A stretch of DNA of 17,790 bases from Planctomycetota bacterium (GTDB taxonomy: Bacteria > Planctomycetota > UBA8108): the NCBI GenBank assembly GCA_016928605.1, contig JAFGKN010000446.1, positions 1-17,790 on the forward strand. The letters run 5' to 3'. Shown piece after piece: positions 8,258 through 14,831 of the stretch (positions are counted from its first letter, which is position 1; the number at the start of each line of letters is the position of its first letter). The notes under the pieces were generated by a model. It was given only the letters and a program-made list of their open reading frames with translations, was not told the origin of the DNA and did not search any database. Made by a program: the position numbers and the translations under genes.

Positions 8258-10383
8258 GCGCTCGCGCCCGGGTGCGGGTTCGGCTGCCCGGTGAGGGGGT
8301 TTCGCGCCGGCTGCGCCCGCTCGATAGGGATCTGCCCCGGCCCGCCCTGCTGTTCGGCGAGCGGGGCGCCCGGGTTCTTCGGCGGCCCTCCGGGCCCGGG
8401 AGGTCCCGGAGGTTCACCCGGCACTCCGATCTGCGGACCTCCCGGCGGTCCCGGCGGTCCCATCGGCTGTGGCATCGGCGCCGGGGGGATTCCTTTCGCG
8501 GCGAGGAGGGCGGGCATGGTCACCGTGGCGCGGATCCACTGCTCCTGATGCATCTGATTGTGCGCGAGGGTCCGCGCGACGAGCCCAGCGTCTTTGCGGC
8601 TCTCCGGATCGGAGAGCACCACGCAGTGCTCCTGTATGTGGAGCGGGTGATTGTCCGTGAGGAGCGCCGTCACCTCTTCGCCGTTGGTGAGGGCCTCATT
8701 CTCCGCCTCGATCTGCTCCGTCTCCGCCCTGGGACCGCGCGTCACGGGCTCGATGCGCCCGGTCGTCGCTACCTGAATGTACTGCTCCGGGGTGATGGGT
8801 ACGCCTTCCTGTTTCATCCCCGCGGCGAGCTGGAGCCGGCCCGCGGTCGTTGACTGGAGGGCGTTGCCGATCTTCATCGTGTACCCATCGACCTTGGCGA
8901 AGGCGTCGGCCTTGTACTTTTCGACCCTGGTGCGGTTCGACTTGCCGGTCATTTTCACGATCACCTCCGCCACCGCGTGATCCTGGAAGTGGCGGAGACT
9001 CGTCGTGTAGAGAGCCTTCATGGTCTCGATGTCCGCGCGCTGGCTCAACGCCGCGAATTGGATGGCCCTCGACTCGAGGAGGGCGAGCGCGGAGGCCGCG
9101 GTAACTCCGCCCTCGGCCACACCACGCGCCGCGTTGTTGATCCCAGAGTGCGTCGCCATGAGGTCCCGGAGCATCTGGAGAAACTGTGTCAGGCCCGGGG
9201 GCAGATTCGCGAAATCGATGAGCTTCGGCTCCGGTTCACCTTCGTTGTACGTGAGGCAGCTCATCCCGTTTCCAAGCTGGGTGAGCGCAGTGGATGAGCC
9301 ACCGGAGACCGTGGGGAGCCCGAACGCGGCGAGCCGGGATGTGATCGCGGATAGGCCCGCGTTCACGCCTTGCTGGAGCGCGAGTAAATCGAAGAAGAGC
9401 GAGTAACCGAAAGGGAGCGAGTCGATGTCACCCGCGCTCCACCGGAGGTGCGGCAGATCGCGATACGGCAGGTCGTCATTCTCCAGCGCGAGCTCGGGCC
9501 CGAGCGCGGAGACGATGCGCCCGGATGGAACCCCCGGCCGCCGCGCGTGCATGAAGTCCCAGACGACGACCTCATCGCAGTCATCGCTTACCGCGCCGTA
9601 TTCCTGAAAGAGCCGGGGTCTCCTTCCGCCCCGGAGCTGCTCCGTCGCGCTGTCCACGCCTGCGATCTCGTCGGCCAGGTGCGGATAGGTGTCCATGAGC
9701 TCGTAGCGGTTCGCGTACCGCCGACCGCAGAGCCAACGCGGCGCGCTCGCCGTGGTCCGCGTGGTATCGCGCACCACGTCGAGTGGGTGCATGACGTCGT
9801 ATTCGATGTCCCCGGTGTGGAGTGGCCTTTCCTGGGTGGCTGGTTGGCCATCCCCATCGAAGATGGGTTCACCCAGGCCGTTGACGCGCGGGGCCGCCGA
9901 GTCCATGGCGTAGACCTCGCCAAGTTCCTTGTTCCAGATCGGGACCACCCAGCCCTCGCCGTAGTAGAGCCCCTTCTCCGCGACGTCCTGGCGGATCCTC
10001 TCGAGTCCCTTGTCCTCGGAGAGCGTCTCTGCCAAGCCATCGGCGATGACCGTCTGCTGCTGCGCGGCGAAGTCCATGGTTTTCGCCTGCGCTTCGGGCT
10101 CGCTCTTCTGGCTGGTGATCATGTTGAGGAGGTGCGTCGCGAGGTTTCTGATCTCGTTCGCCTCCATCTGCGAATACTTGCCGTTCGGGCCCACCTGATT
10201 GATGCGCCCGCCCATGTAGTAACCGGAATAGAACGCCGAGTGCGCCGCGCGCCAGAGGGCGAGGAGACCGGAATCCTCCACAAAACGGTAGTAGCCGTCG
10301 ATGCGCTCGAAGAGCTCGGGGAGGAACTCACGGAGCGGGCGGGTAGCCCAGTAGGTGCGGCGATCTCGGCTGAGCTTGCTCAT
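8254..10383 (-). CDS. Portal protein, 709 aa, with collagen-like C-terminal tail
   Basis: The frame is open further upstream, but ATG at 10383 is chosen: it overlaps the terminase stop in ATGA and has AGGG 6 bases before it, while the longer extension is Arg/Pro-rich and shadows the terminase. The portal forms the ring at the head vertex through which DNA is packaged and ejected. Supporting pattern: the aromatic N-terminal helix region (FERIDGYYRFVEDSGLLALW), the central SLPFGYSLFFDLLALQQGVN helix, an Ala-rich helix with TAASALALLESRAIQF, and a late HCVVLSDPESRKD segment typical of portal C-terminal domains. From about residue 637 the tail is Gly/Pro-rich with GPPGPPGGP-type runs. It is longer than many portals (450-750 aa). 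The role is well supported by its place after the terminase. Confidence 0.88.
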   Translation of the reverse strand: MSKLSRDRRTYWATRPLREFLPELFERIDGYYRFVEDSGLLALWRAAHSAFYSGYYMGGRINQVGPNGKYSQMEANEIRNLATHLLNMITSQKSEPEAQAKTMDFAAQQQTVIADGLAETLSEDKGLERIRQDVAEKGLYYGEGWVVPIWNKELGEVYAMDSAAPRVNGLGEPIFDGDGQPATQERPLHTGDIEYDVMHPLDVVRDTTRTTASAPRWLCGRRYANRYELMDTYPHLADEIAGVDSATEQLRGGRRPRLFQEYGAVSDDCDEVVVWDFMHARRPGVPSGRIVSALGPELALENDDLPYRDLPHLRWSAGDIDSLPFGYSLFFDLLALQQGVNAGLSAITSRLAAFGLPTVSGGSSTALTQLGNGMSCLTYNEGEPEPKLIDFANLPPGLTQFLQMLRDLMATHSGINNAARGVAEGGVTAASALALLESRAIQFAALSQRADIETMKALYTTSLRHFQDHAVAEVIVKMTGKSNRTRVEKYKADAFAKVDGYTMKIGNALQSTTAGRLQLAAGMKQEGVPITPEQYIQVATTGRIEPVTRGPRAETEQIEAENEALTNGEEVTALLTDNHPLHIQEHCVVLSDPESRKDAGLVARTLAHNQMHQEQWIRATVTMPALLAAKGIPPAPMPQPMGPPGPPGGPQIGVPGEPPGPPGPGGPPKNPGAPLAEQQGGPGQIPIERAQPARNPLTGQPNPHPGASA

Positions 10384-12209
10384 GGCGTTCCCTTCCGGAA
10401 GATGCCGGTCACCGCCTGAGTGAGCGGGGAGCGTTGCCGCGCCGCCTCTTCCTCGGGCGGCAAGAAGACGGTACGGGGGTCGAGGTCCGCGTACTTGGGC
10501 GGGTAGGGGTTCACGGAGCGTGGGGCGTTTCGGAGCATGTACAGCGCCGCGTCCACGCCGTCCCCGTGGCCATCGACCGTCTGCTCCCACTCCGTGTGCT
10601 GCTTGTTCCACACCGTCGTTTCGAGCGAGCGCACCAGGTGGATGCAGCGCGGGTGGATCTCGATCCGCTCATCCCGGACCAGCATGCGCAGCTCATTCAC
10701 CTGTGCCTCTTTGTTGTCCTTGCGGGTCGGGCTGAAGGTGATCCCGTGCATCACCTTCAAATCGGCGATGAGCCGGAGGTCCGTGTCGCTGAAGCGCCGC
10801 GCCTCGCGCCGCTCCCGTCGCCACGGCTCGAAGATGTACGCACCGTACTCATCTCGGCCGCTCTCCTTCGTCTCCCATGGCCAGGTGGCCGCCTCAGTGG
10901 CGCGAACGCCTTGGGCGACGAGATCCGTCAAGGCGTTCGTCTCGTACCACTCGGCGAAGACGAGGAGTTTGGCGCGGAGAAAATCCCAGCAGCCGAAGAG
11001 TGCGTGTGTCGGATCGGGTTTGAAACCGACGTCCATCGCAACGAGCGGGATGAAGAAGGGCGGGATCTCGGGCTCACGTACGATCGCGTCTCGGTGCGCG
11101 GTGAATTCCGGCACCGCGGCGCGCGTCTCGTCAACCACCTCCTCACAGCCGTACTCGCGCCGGAACGTGGTGGTCTCGCGCCCGCCGCACTCCCGGGCGT
11201 ACTCGTCGACGATGCCTTCGCCGAAGAGTTCCTGGAGCTCGGCCTCCGTGTCTTGGATGCGCCGCTTGATGAACGCGCCGGCCGCCTGGCATTGTGCCCG
11301 GAGGAGCACGGAGGGATGCCCGGGGGTCTCCGGGGGCGTCGTCGGCATGACGATCCGCCCGTTCACGCCAAGGGTCTGAGGCATCACGATCGCGTTCACC
11401 ACGTGCTCGATTCCGCCCGGGTGGCCAGGCTCACAGGAGCCGACCTCATCAGGCACCGCCAGATGACACTTCTTGCCGCGCGCCTTTCTGTAGTGCTGAG
11501 CGTCCACGCCGAAGAGGTAAAGCCGGGAGCCGGTCGTCGGGAAGAAGAAGTGCCCGCGACCCTGGGTCGCTCTCCAGGTCGGCACGATCTCGGGCGGGCA
11601 ATCGAGAAAGAGATCCTCCGCGATCGGGAGGTAAATCTCCTCCAGGTCGAGCATGGTGGGCGCCATGAAGCGGATGATCCGCGCGAGGTCGGGCCAGACC
11701 TCGGGAGCCTTGCCGAGCCCGACCTCCGCCGCGATCGCGAACAAGACGAAGCTCTTGCCGTACCGGCGGTGGCAGTAGACGAACGCCTTGCGCGAGGTCG
11801 TTGGCGCATCGTCGGTGAATCGCCCCGTGCGCAGGAAACGCCAGACCGTCTCGTAGAGCGGGATCTGGAGAGAGCGCAGCTTCCATGCTAGCTCCCCGCG
11901 CCGCCAGAGCTCGGCGACGGCAGCTTCACGAGCGTCAGAAGCGAGGAGGTCGGGATCGGTGACGGGGGCTGGGGCTGGGGCATGGTCGGCAAGAGCGACT
12001 CTCCATCGCTCGAGGTCGAGCCCATCGGGATCCCTGCCATCCGGAGGATCGCGAGGGCCGCGGCGAGGCGGACGGTCTCCCTTTCGGCCTCGCGCATGGC
12101 GCTTCTTACCCGCTCGTACGCCTCGGGGGTGTCGGCCTGAGCCATCTCGCGCACGAGGCCGACGACGCGTGGTCTTCCGCCGGGGTTGGGGCTTCTTCCG
12201 GGCTGCCAT
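10380..12209 (-). CDS. terL: Terminase large subunit (ATPase and nuclease); true start uncertain
   Basis: The packaging motor ATPase and headful/cos nuclease. Counting from ATG 12209, Walker A is CHRRYGKS (146-153), Walker B HLAVPDE (249-255), the coupling motif MPTTPP (288-293), the RNase H-like nuclease starts at AMDVGFKPD (391-399), and the last acidic motif is HGDGVDAA (548-555). The conserved protein only begins near residue 110 (KLRSLQIPLYE, about 11882). The first ~107 residues overlap terS in another frame, are Arg/Pro-rich, and their third codon positions are less G+C-rich than those of the terS frame. No in-frame ATG, GTG or TTG exists between 12206 and the Walker A region. An out-of-frame ATG at 11886, with GGGGAG 5 bases upstream, would enter this frame if one G of ATGG were absent. 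Function is secure, and the 5' end is not. Confidence 0.9.
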   Translation of the reverse strand: MAARKKPQPRRKTTRRRPRARDGSGRHPRGVRAGKKRHARGRKGDRPPRRGPRDPPDGRDPDGLDLERWRVALADHAPAPAPVTDPDLLASDAREAAVAELWRRGELAWKLRSLQIPLYETVWRFLRTGRFTDDAPTTSRKAFVYCHRRYGKSFVLFAIAAEVGLGKAPEVWPDLARIIRFMAPTMLDLEEIYLPIAEDLFLDCPPEIVPTWRATQGRGHFFFPTTGSRLYLFGVDAQHYRKARGKKCHLAVPDEVGSCEPGHPGGIEHVVNAIVMPQTLGVNGRIVMPTTPPETPGHPSVLLRAQCQAAGAFIKRRIQDTEAELQELFGEGIVDEYARECGGRETTTFRREYGCEEVVDETRAAVPEFTAHRDAIVREPEIPPFFIPLVAMDVGFKPDPTHALFGCWDFLRAKLLVFAEWYETNALTDLVAQGVRATEAATWPWETKESGRDEYGAYIFEPWRRERREARRFSDTDLRLIADLKVMHGITFSPTRKDNKEAQVNELRMLVRDERIEIHPRCIHLVRSLETTVWNKQHTEWEQTVDGHGDGVDAALYMLRNAPRSVNPYPPKYADLDPRTVFLPPEEEAARQRSPLTQAVTGIFRKGTP

Positions 12210-12229
12210 GAGGTCTGCGAGGTCGCCAT
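11888..12229 (-). CDS. terS: Terminase small subunit candidate, 113 aa
   Basis: ATG at 12229, with AGGG 7 bases upstream. The N-terminus contains QPGRSPNPGGRP, the 'KGqSGNPkGRP' motif (DUF5681-like) seen at the start of many phage small-terminase and related DNA-binding proteins. A helical part follows (EMAQADTPEAYERVRSAMRE, then RLAAALAILRMAGIP), and the last 40 residues are Ser/Pro-rich. The small subunit binds the packaging-start site and hands the DNA to the large subunit. It lies directly before terL, the usual order. Codon third positions in 11890-12020 are strongly G/C in this frame, which supports translation through to the TAG at 11888. The exact function within the family is inferred from the motif and position. 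Confidence 0.75.
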   Translation of the reverse strand: MATSQTSWQPGRSPNPGGRPRVVGLVREMAQADTPEAYERVRSAMREAERETVRLAAALAILRMAGIPMGSTSSDGESLLPTMPQPQPPSPIPTSSLLTLVKLPSPSSGGAGS

Positions 12230-12234
12230 TTCGG

Positions 12235-12341
12235 AGCCCTGATCCGCCCTGATCTCAGGGCTCGGCCGGAAACACCATTTTCCCTAGGCTCGGCCTACGG
12301 ATTCTCGCCATTCCTACCCTCTTTGCTCAGGGCTCGGCCGG
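12235..12341. promoter_or_regulatory. Repeat-dense region upstream of terS: possible packaging or translational-control site
   Basis: A perfect 16-base direct repeat, CTCAGGGCTCGGCCGG, lies at 12254-12269 and 12326-12341. Its core GGCTCGGCC has a third copy at 12287-12295. A perfect 8-base inverted repeat (AGCCCTGA 12235-12242, TCAGGGCT 12255-12262) covers the AGGG that serves terS, and CCCTGATC occurs twice, at 12237-12244 and 12247-12254. The right copy lies inside the 3' end of the 79-residue gene. A cluster of short repeats next to terS could be where the small terminase binds, or a hairpin that hides the terS ribosome-binding site. Both are inference. Confidence 0.45.
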
Positions 12342-12553
12342 GAGAGGCCGTTTTTCAACTCCAGGTTACGGACGCGCGCCATGAGCCCGGCGAGCTCGGC
12401 CGCCGTCGCGGCGGCTTCCACTCGCGCCTTGCCTGCGACCTCGCGCGCCTCCTCCGCCAGCTCGGCGACGTCGAGTCGAGCGGCGAGCCAGAGCCGGAAG
12501 GCGTAGACGGCGAGCGTCCCGAGGTACGCGAGAGCGAGGGAAAGTGCGATCAC
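12314..12553 (-). CDS. Small membrane-anchored coiled-coil protein, 79 aa
   Basis: The start is GTG at 12553, with no obvious Shine-Dalgarno, so its exact start is uncertain. The first ~25 residues are hydrophobic (IALSLALAYLGTLAVYAF), a likely membrane helix without a lipobox or cleavage site. Residues about 30-68 are Ala/Glu/Leu-rich and heptad-like (LAEEAREVAGKARVEAAATA), a probable coiled coil. The layout (N-terminal anchor plus coiled coil) resembles small phage membrane proteins and i-spanin-like proteins, but no outer-membrane partner is nearby. It lies just before terS and its 3' end covers one of the 16-base repeats. The function is unknown. Confidence 0.6.
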   Translation of the reverse strand: MIALSLALAYLGTLAVYAFRLWLAARLDVAELAEEAREVAGKARVEAAATAAELAGLMARVRNLELKNGLSRPSPEQRG

Positions 12554-12770
12554 TCGGATCGGGTCTAACGCTGTCGGGGGGTGCGGCGCAAAGCTGGGAC
12601 AGCGCGAGAGGGCGATGACGCGCCGGGTCGCGGAGGGGCTACGGAGCCGCTACGGAGGGGATGGACACGGAGCCGGACATTAGACCGGCGCCCCACCCTC
12701 CATCTCCGAGGCATCGGGATGAGAGCTGGGCGCCGGGAGCAGGCGCGTAGATCAGCGATCGAGGAGCCGC

Positions 12771-12881
12771 CTACGCCGCGGTGTTCTTGGGCGTCTTCGG
12801 TGACGGCGTCCGCTTCCGCTTGGGGGTCCGCGCGAGCTTGTTCTTGGCGGAGCGCGGGGCGCTCTTCGTCTTCTTGGCCAT
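12771..12881 (-). CDS. 36-residue highly basic Lys/Arg/Pro peptide, histone H1 tail-like
   Basis: ATG at 12881, TAG at 12771-12773. A GGAGG lies 10 bases before the ATG, which supports translation. The product reads MAKKTKSAPRSAKNKLARTP followed by KRKRTPSPKTPKNTAA. About a third of the residues are Lys/Arg, spaced by Pro, Ser and Thr, as in the C-terminal tail of histone H1-like proteins. Such a peptide would be disordered and bind DNA or RNA without sequence specificity. It may compact DNA for packaging. It stands alone, 49 bases after the HNH nuclease. Being short, it could still be a chance frame. Confidence 0.55.
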   Translation of the reverse strand: MAKKTKSAPRSAKNKLARTPKRKRTPSPKTPKNTAA

Positions 12882-12930
12882 GGGTATGGGCCCTCCGAGG
12901 CGGAGAGTAGATCGCGGCGACGGGGAAGCG

Positions 12931-13452
12931 CTACTCCACCGCCTCCGGATGCTGCGCGCGCTCGAGGGCGAGGGCGCGCTCCACTTTCGCGACCTCCCCG
13001 TCGTACCCGTGCGCCGTTGCGTGCTCCCGGAACTGGAGGAGCCAGCGCGCGCGCGTCGGGGCGCTGTCCGTCTTCATCCGGTGGTGCCTGGTGCAGAGGA
13101 TCCGGACGTTCTCGACGCTCTCCCGGTCCCTGCCCCTCCCCCATTGGTGATCCAGCTCCGGGACACCTGAGCAGCGGAGACCCTGAAACCCGGCCGCGGT
13201 GCAGATCCCCCCATCCCTGGCCATGACCGCCGCGTAGACGCGCCGGCGCCGCCCCCTGGCGCCCTCTCCTTTGTCCAGGGGTGCCACCCTGGGAGGCGGA
13301 ACGAGCCGCAGGGGCGCCGCCCTCTCCCGGAGCTCGGGGAGGATCTCGGCCGCCTTGCGGGCGAGCCCGAGGCCTCGGCCATCGAGCTCGAGCTCGGAGA
13401 CCTCCTGCAGCAGGCGGCGCACCCGGCGGCGGATGGTGATGGGCCAGGTCAC
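12931..13452 (-). CDS. HNH endonuclease, 173 aa
   Basis: GTG start at 13452 overlaps the upstream stop in GTGA. The C-terminal half holds the HNH/beta-beta-alpha-metal motif: ELDHQWGRG (99-107, with Asp101-His102), Asn115 in ESVENVRILC, and His123/His124 in CTRHHRMK (120-127). Cys84, Cys94, Cys120 and His123 could bind a structural zinc. The enzyme would nick or cut double-stranded DNA with a divalent metal. The first 70 residues are Arg/Leu-rich and helical and may contact DNA. HNH enzymes coded beside the terminase often assist the terminase in cleavage of packaged DNA (HK97 gp74 type), and this gene lies about 700 bases before terS. A homing-type or other nuclease role cannot be excluded. 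Confidence 0.85.
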   Translation of the reverse strand: MTWPITIRRRVRRLLQEVSELELDGRGLGLARKAAEILPELRERAAPLRLVPPPRVAPLDKGEGARGRRRRVYAAVMARDGGICTAAGFQGLRCSGVPELDHQWGRGRDRESVENVRILCTRHHRMKTDSAPTRARWLLQFREHATAHGYDGEVAKVERALALERAQHPEAVE

Positions 13453-13751
13453 GGGGTGCGACCTTCGGCCTTGGCGTGCACCGCGAGGGCGCGATCCCAG
13501 ACGTGCTTCGGGACCGCTCCGAGGGCGGCGCAGTTGAGGATGTCGCCCAGCACGGCGAGCAGCTCCGGCGCGGCGGCGAGGGCGGCGCGGGCTGCATCCC
13601 GCTCTTGGCCGCGCCGTCGTGCATCCTCCCGTGCTTGGTCGCGTTCGATGCAGGCGCGTTCGTACCGTTCCTCGAGTCCGGCGAGCCTACGGCACGTCCT
13701 GCACCGCAGATCCCAGACGGTGTGCTGGCCGCAGGGCTCCGTTGCCTTCAT
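13449..13751 (-). CDS. Small Cys-motif protein A with coiled coil, 100 aa (paralogue of the next gene upstream)
   Basis: ATG at 13751 overlaps the stop of its neighbour in ATGA. The N-terminus holds EPCGQHTVW followed by LRCRTCRRLAGL, i.e. Cys7, His10, Cys18 and Cys21, a possible zinc-binding set (C-x2-H, then C-x2-C). Residues about 27-64 are Glu/Arg/Ala-rich and heptad-like (YERACIERDQAREDARRRGQ), a likely coiled coil. The last part is hydrophobic and helical (LAVLGDILNCAALG). The neighbouring 63-residue protein shares the N-terminal Cys motif. A zinc-stabilised DNA- or protein-binding adaptor is possible, but no family is recognised. Confidence 0.75.
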   Translation of the reverse strand: MKATEPCGQHTVWDLRCRTCRRLAGLEERYERACIERDQAREDARRRGQERDAARAALAAAPELLAVLGDILNCAALGAVPKHVWDRALAVHAKAEGRTP

Positions 13752-13925
13752 GTCGTCCCCCCGTCGAGCTTGGCGAGGACCGAGTCCAACTTGAGGCGGC
13801 GCGCGCCAGCGCCGTCCCGGTCACCCCAGTGCTCGGCGATCTCTCGAAGCATTTCCGTGAGCTCGGCGAGCCTGCGGCACGTCCTGCACTGTGGCTCCCA
13901 GATCGTGTGCTGCCCGCAGGGCTCG
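13681..13925. repeat. Diverged 60-bp direct repeat inside two paralogous Cys-motif genes
   Basis: The copies lie at 13681-13740 and 13866-13925, 185 bases apart start to start. Counting by hand, 51 of 60 bases agree, with mismatches clustered in the middle. Each copy codes the EPCGQHT...C-x2-C...RRLA motif of the two neighbouring small proteins, so the repeat is a partial gene duplication under protein constraint rather than a recombination site. Confidence 0.8.
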
Positions 13926-13939
13926 GTATCGCTCGCCAT
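13748..13939 (-). CDS. Small Cys-motif protein B, 63 aa (paralogue of the 100-aa neighbour)
   Basis: ATG at 13939 has GGAG 5 bases upstream and begins 2 bases after the Rad52-like stop. A longer frame extends through the Rad52-like gene but reads as an Arg/Gly-rich shadow, so the short start is chosen. The N-terminus EPCGQHTIW then PQCRTCRRLAEL has the same Cys/His set as its neighbour (Cys8, His11, Cys19, Cys22), and is followed by one charged helix (EMLREIAEHWGD). The rest does not resemble the neighbour. A small zinc-motif protein expressed together with the annealing protein, possibly an accessory. The function is unknown. Confidence 0.75.
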   Translation of the reverse strand: MASDTEPCGQHTIWEPQCRTCRRLAELTEMLREIAEHWGDRDGAGARRLKLDSVLAKLDGGTT

Positions 13940-13941
13940 GT

Positions 13942-14829
13942 TCACTCCGCCGGGACCGGCCGGCCGGACCCGTTCCTCGAGAGGGTGGGGCTGTTCTGGA
14001 GGTTCTCCCGCTTGGCCATCTGCGCCACCTTCGCTCCGCGGGCGAGGAGCTCGTCTTCGAGGTGGCAGCGGTCGTCCTCGGTCCAGTCCCCGTTGCTCGA
14101 GTAGGGGCGCCCGATGATCCGCTCTGCCCAGGCGTGGAAGCCATCCCGGGAAAGACCCGTCGCGATCGCCTCGTCGAAGATTTGCTTGTCCCGCGCCGCG
14201 GTGGCCATGGCTCGGGCCTTCTCGGCCTGGGTCATCTCCGACTGCGCCTGAATGGGCTCGGCCTGCGCCGGCTGCGCCTTCGGTACCCGGCGGCGCTCCG
14301 TCGCCTGCGGCGGGGCGGTGAATGGCGACGCCTCTTCTCCGTCCTGCGTCACGTTGTCGTCGTCGATCGACCCCTCGTAGGCTTGTTTCCCGACCCCGAA
14401 GAACGCGGCGGCCTTCTTGAAAGCGTTGGTGTAGGCGCCCTTGCGAGCATCGGCCTCGGAGACCGAGAAATGCCCGCCGTCCGCCAGCGCCTCCGCGAAC
14501 ACGGTGAACGTGCCATCGACCCACTCGCCGAGCTGGAGCGTGATATCGCAGATCGCCTCGTACCCGGGGCGGCCCTTGGAGGTCGCGGTCTGCTTCACGG
14601 TGATCTCCCGCTGCGCCCGGTAGCCTCCGAGGCCAAGGACCTCGTTCAGGCGGTTCACCACGTACTGGTATTTGATCCCAGTAGTGTCGTAGCCGCGGCC
14701 GGTCTGCCGCCCGTTGGTACGCTCGATCGCTTCTTCCGGGAAGGGGGCCGCCAGGGCTTGATAGAGGGCCTGGGACTCGGCGCGCGCGGCGGAGAGCGCG
14801 AGCTTCTTCGCGTCGTCGTGGCGGACCAT
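13942..14829 (-). CDS. Rad52-family single-strand annealing protein, 295 aa
   Basis: ATG at 14829, 2 bases after the Gam-like stop. The N-terminal half has the Rad52/Rad22 fold pattern: the helical YVVNRLNEVLGLGGYRAQRE (56-75), then strands with YEAICDITLQLGEW (90-103), and the hallmark GAYTNAFKKAAAFFGVG (131-147, 'KGA.T.A.KRA...FG.G') followed by an aromatic YEG. Such proteins form rings that bind and anneal complementary single strands, used by phages for recombination and DNA repair. Residues about 155-205 are a Pro/Gln/Glu linker, and 215-270 form a helical C-terminal part with GFHAWAERIIGRPY, as often found for partner binding. It lies in an operon with the Gam-like gene. No exonuclease partner is visible in the window. 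Confidence 0.88.
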   Translation of the reverse strand: MVRHDDAKKLALSAARAESQALYQALAAPFPEEAIERTNGRQTGRGYDTTGIKYQYVVNRLNEVLGLGGYRAQREITVKQTATSKGRPGYEAICDITLQLGEWVDGTFTVFAEALADGGHFSVSEADARKGAYTNAFKKAAAFFGVGKQAYEGSIDDDNVTQDGEEASPFTAPPQATERRRVPKAQPAQAEPIQAQSEMTQAEKARAMATAARDKQIFDEAIATGLSRDGFHAWAERIIGRPYSSNGDWTEDDRCHLEDELLARGAKVAQMAKRENLQNSPTLSRNGSGRPVPAE

Positions 14830-14831
14830 GC

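Noticed and set aside
7155..8294. Plus-strand frame of 379 codons with hydrophobic Leu/Val-rich segments, which could be taken for a membrane protein
   Set aside because: It is the reverse image of Glu/Ala/Lys-rich codons of the scaffold-like gene; it has no ribosome-binding site and no domain.
10434..11891. Long plus-strand frame of 485 codons antisense to terL
   Set aside because: No motifs; the opposite strand carries full Walker and nuclease motifs.
12335..12355. Hairpin CGGCC-GGGAGA-GGCCG followed by TTTTT on the plus strand, resembling a terminator
   Set aside because: The stem has only 5 bases, it lies inside a minus-strand gene, and no plus-strand transcript is expected there.
12565..12714. 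A 49-codon Arg/Pro-rich frame on the minus strand in the gap between the basic peptide and the membrane protein
   Set aside because: No ribosome-binding site before its ATG at 12714 and no distinct pattern. The gap 12554-12770 is best left as non-coding.
13748..14524. Long upstream extension of the 63-residue Cys-motif protein to 258 codons
   Set aside because: The extension overlaps the Rad52-like gene in another frame and is Arg/Gly-rich; a start with GGAG at 13939 explains the conserved part.
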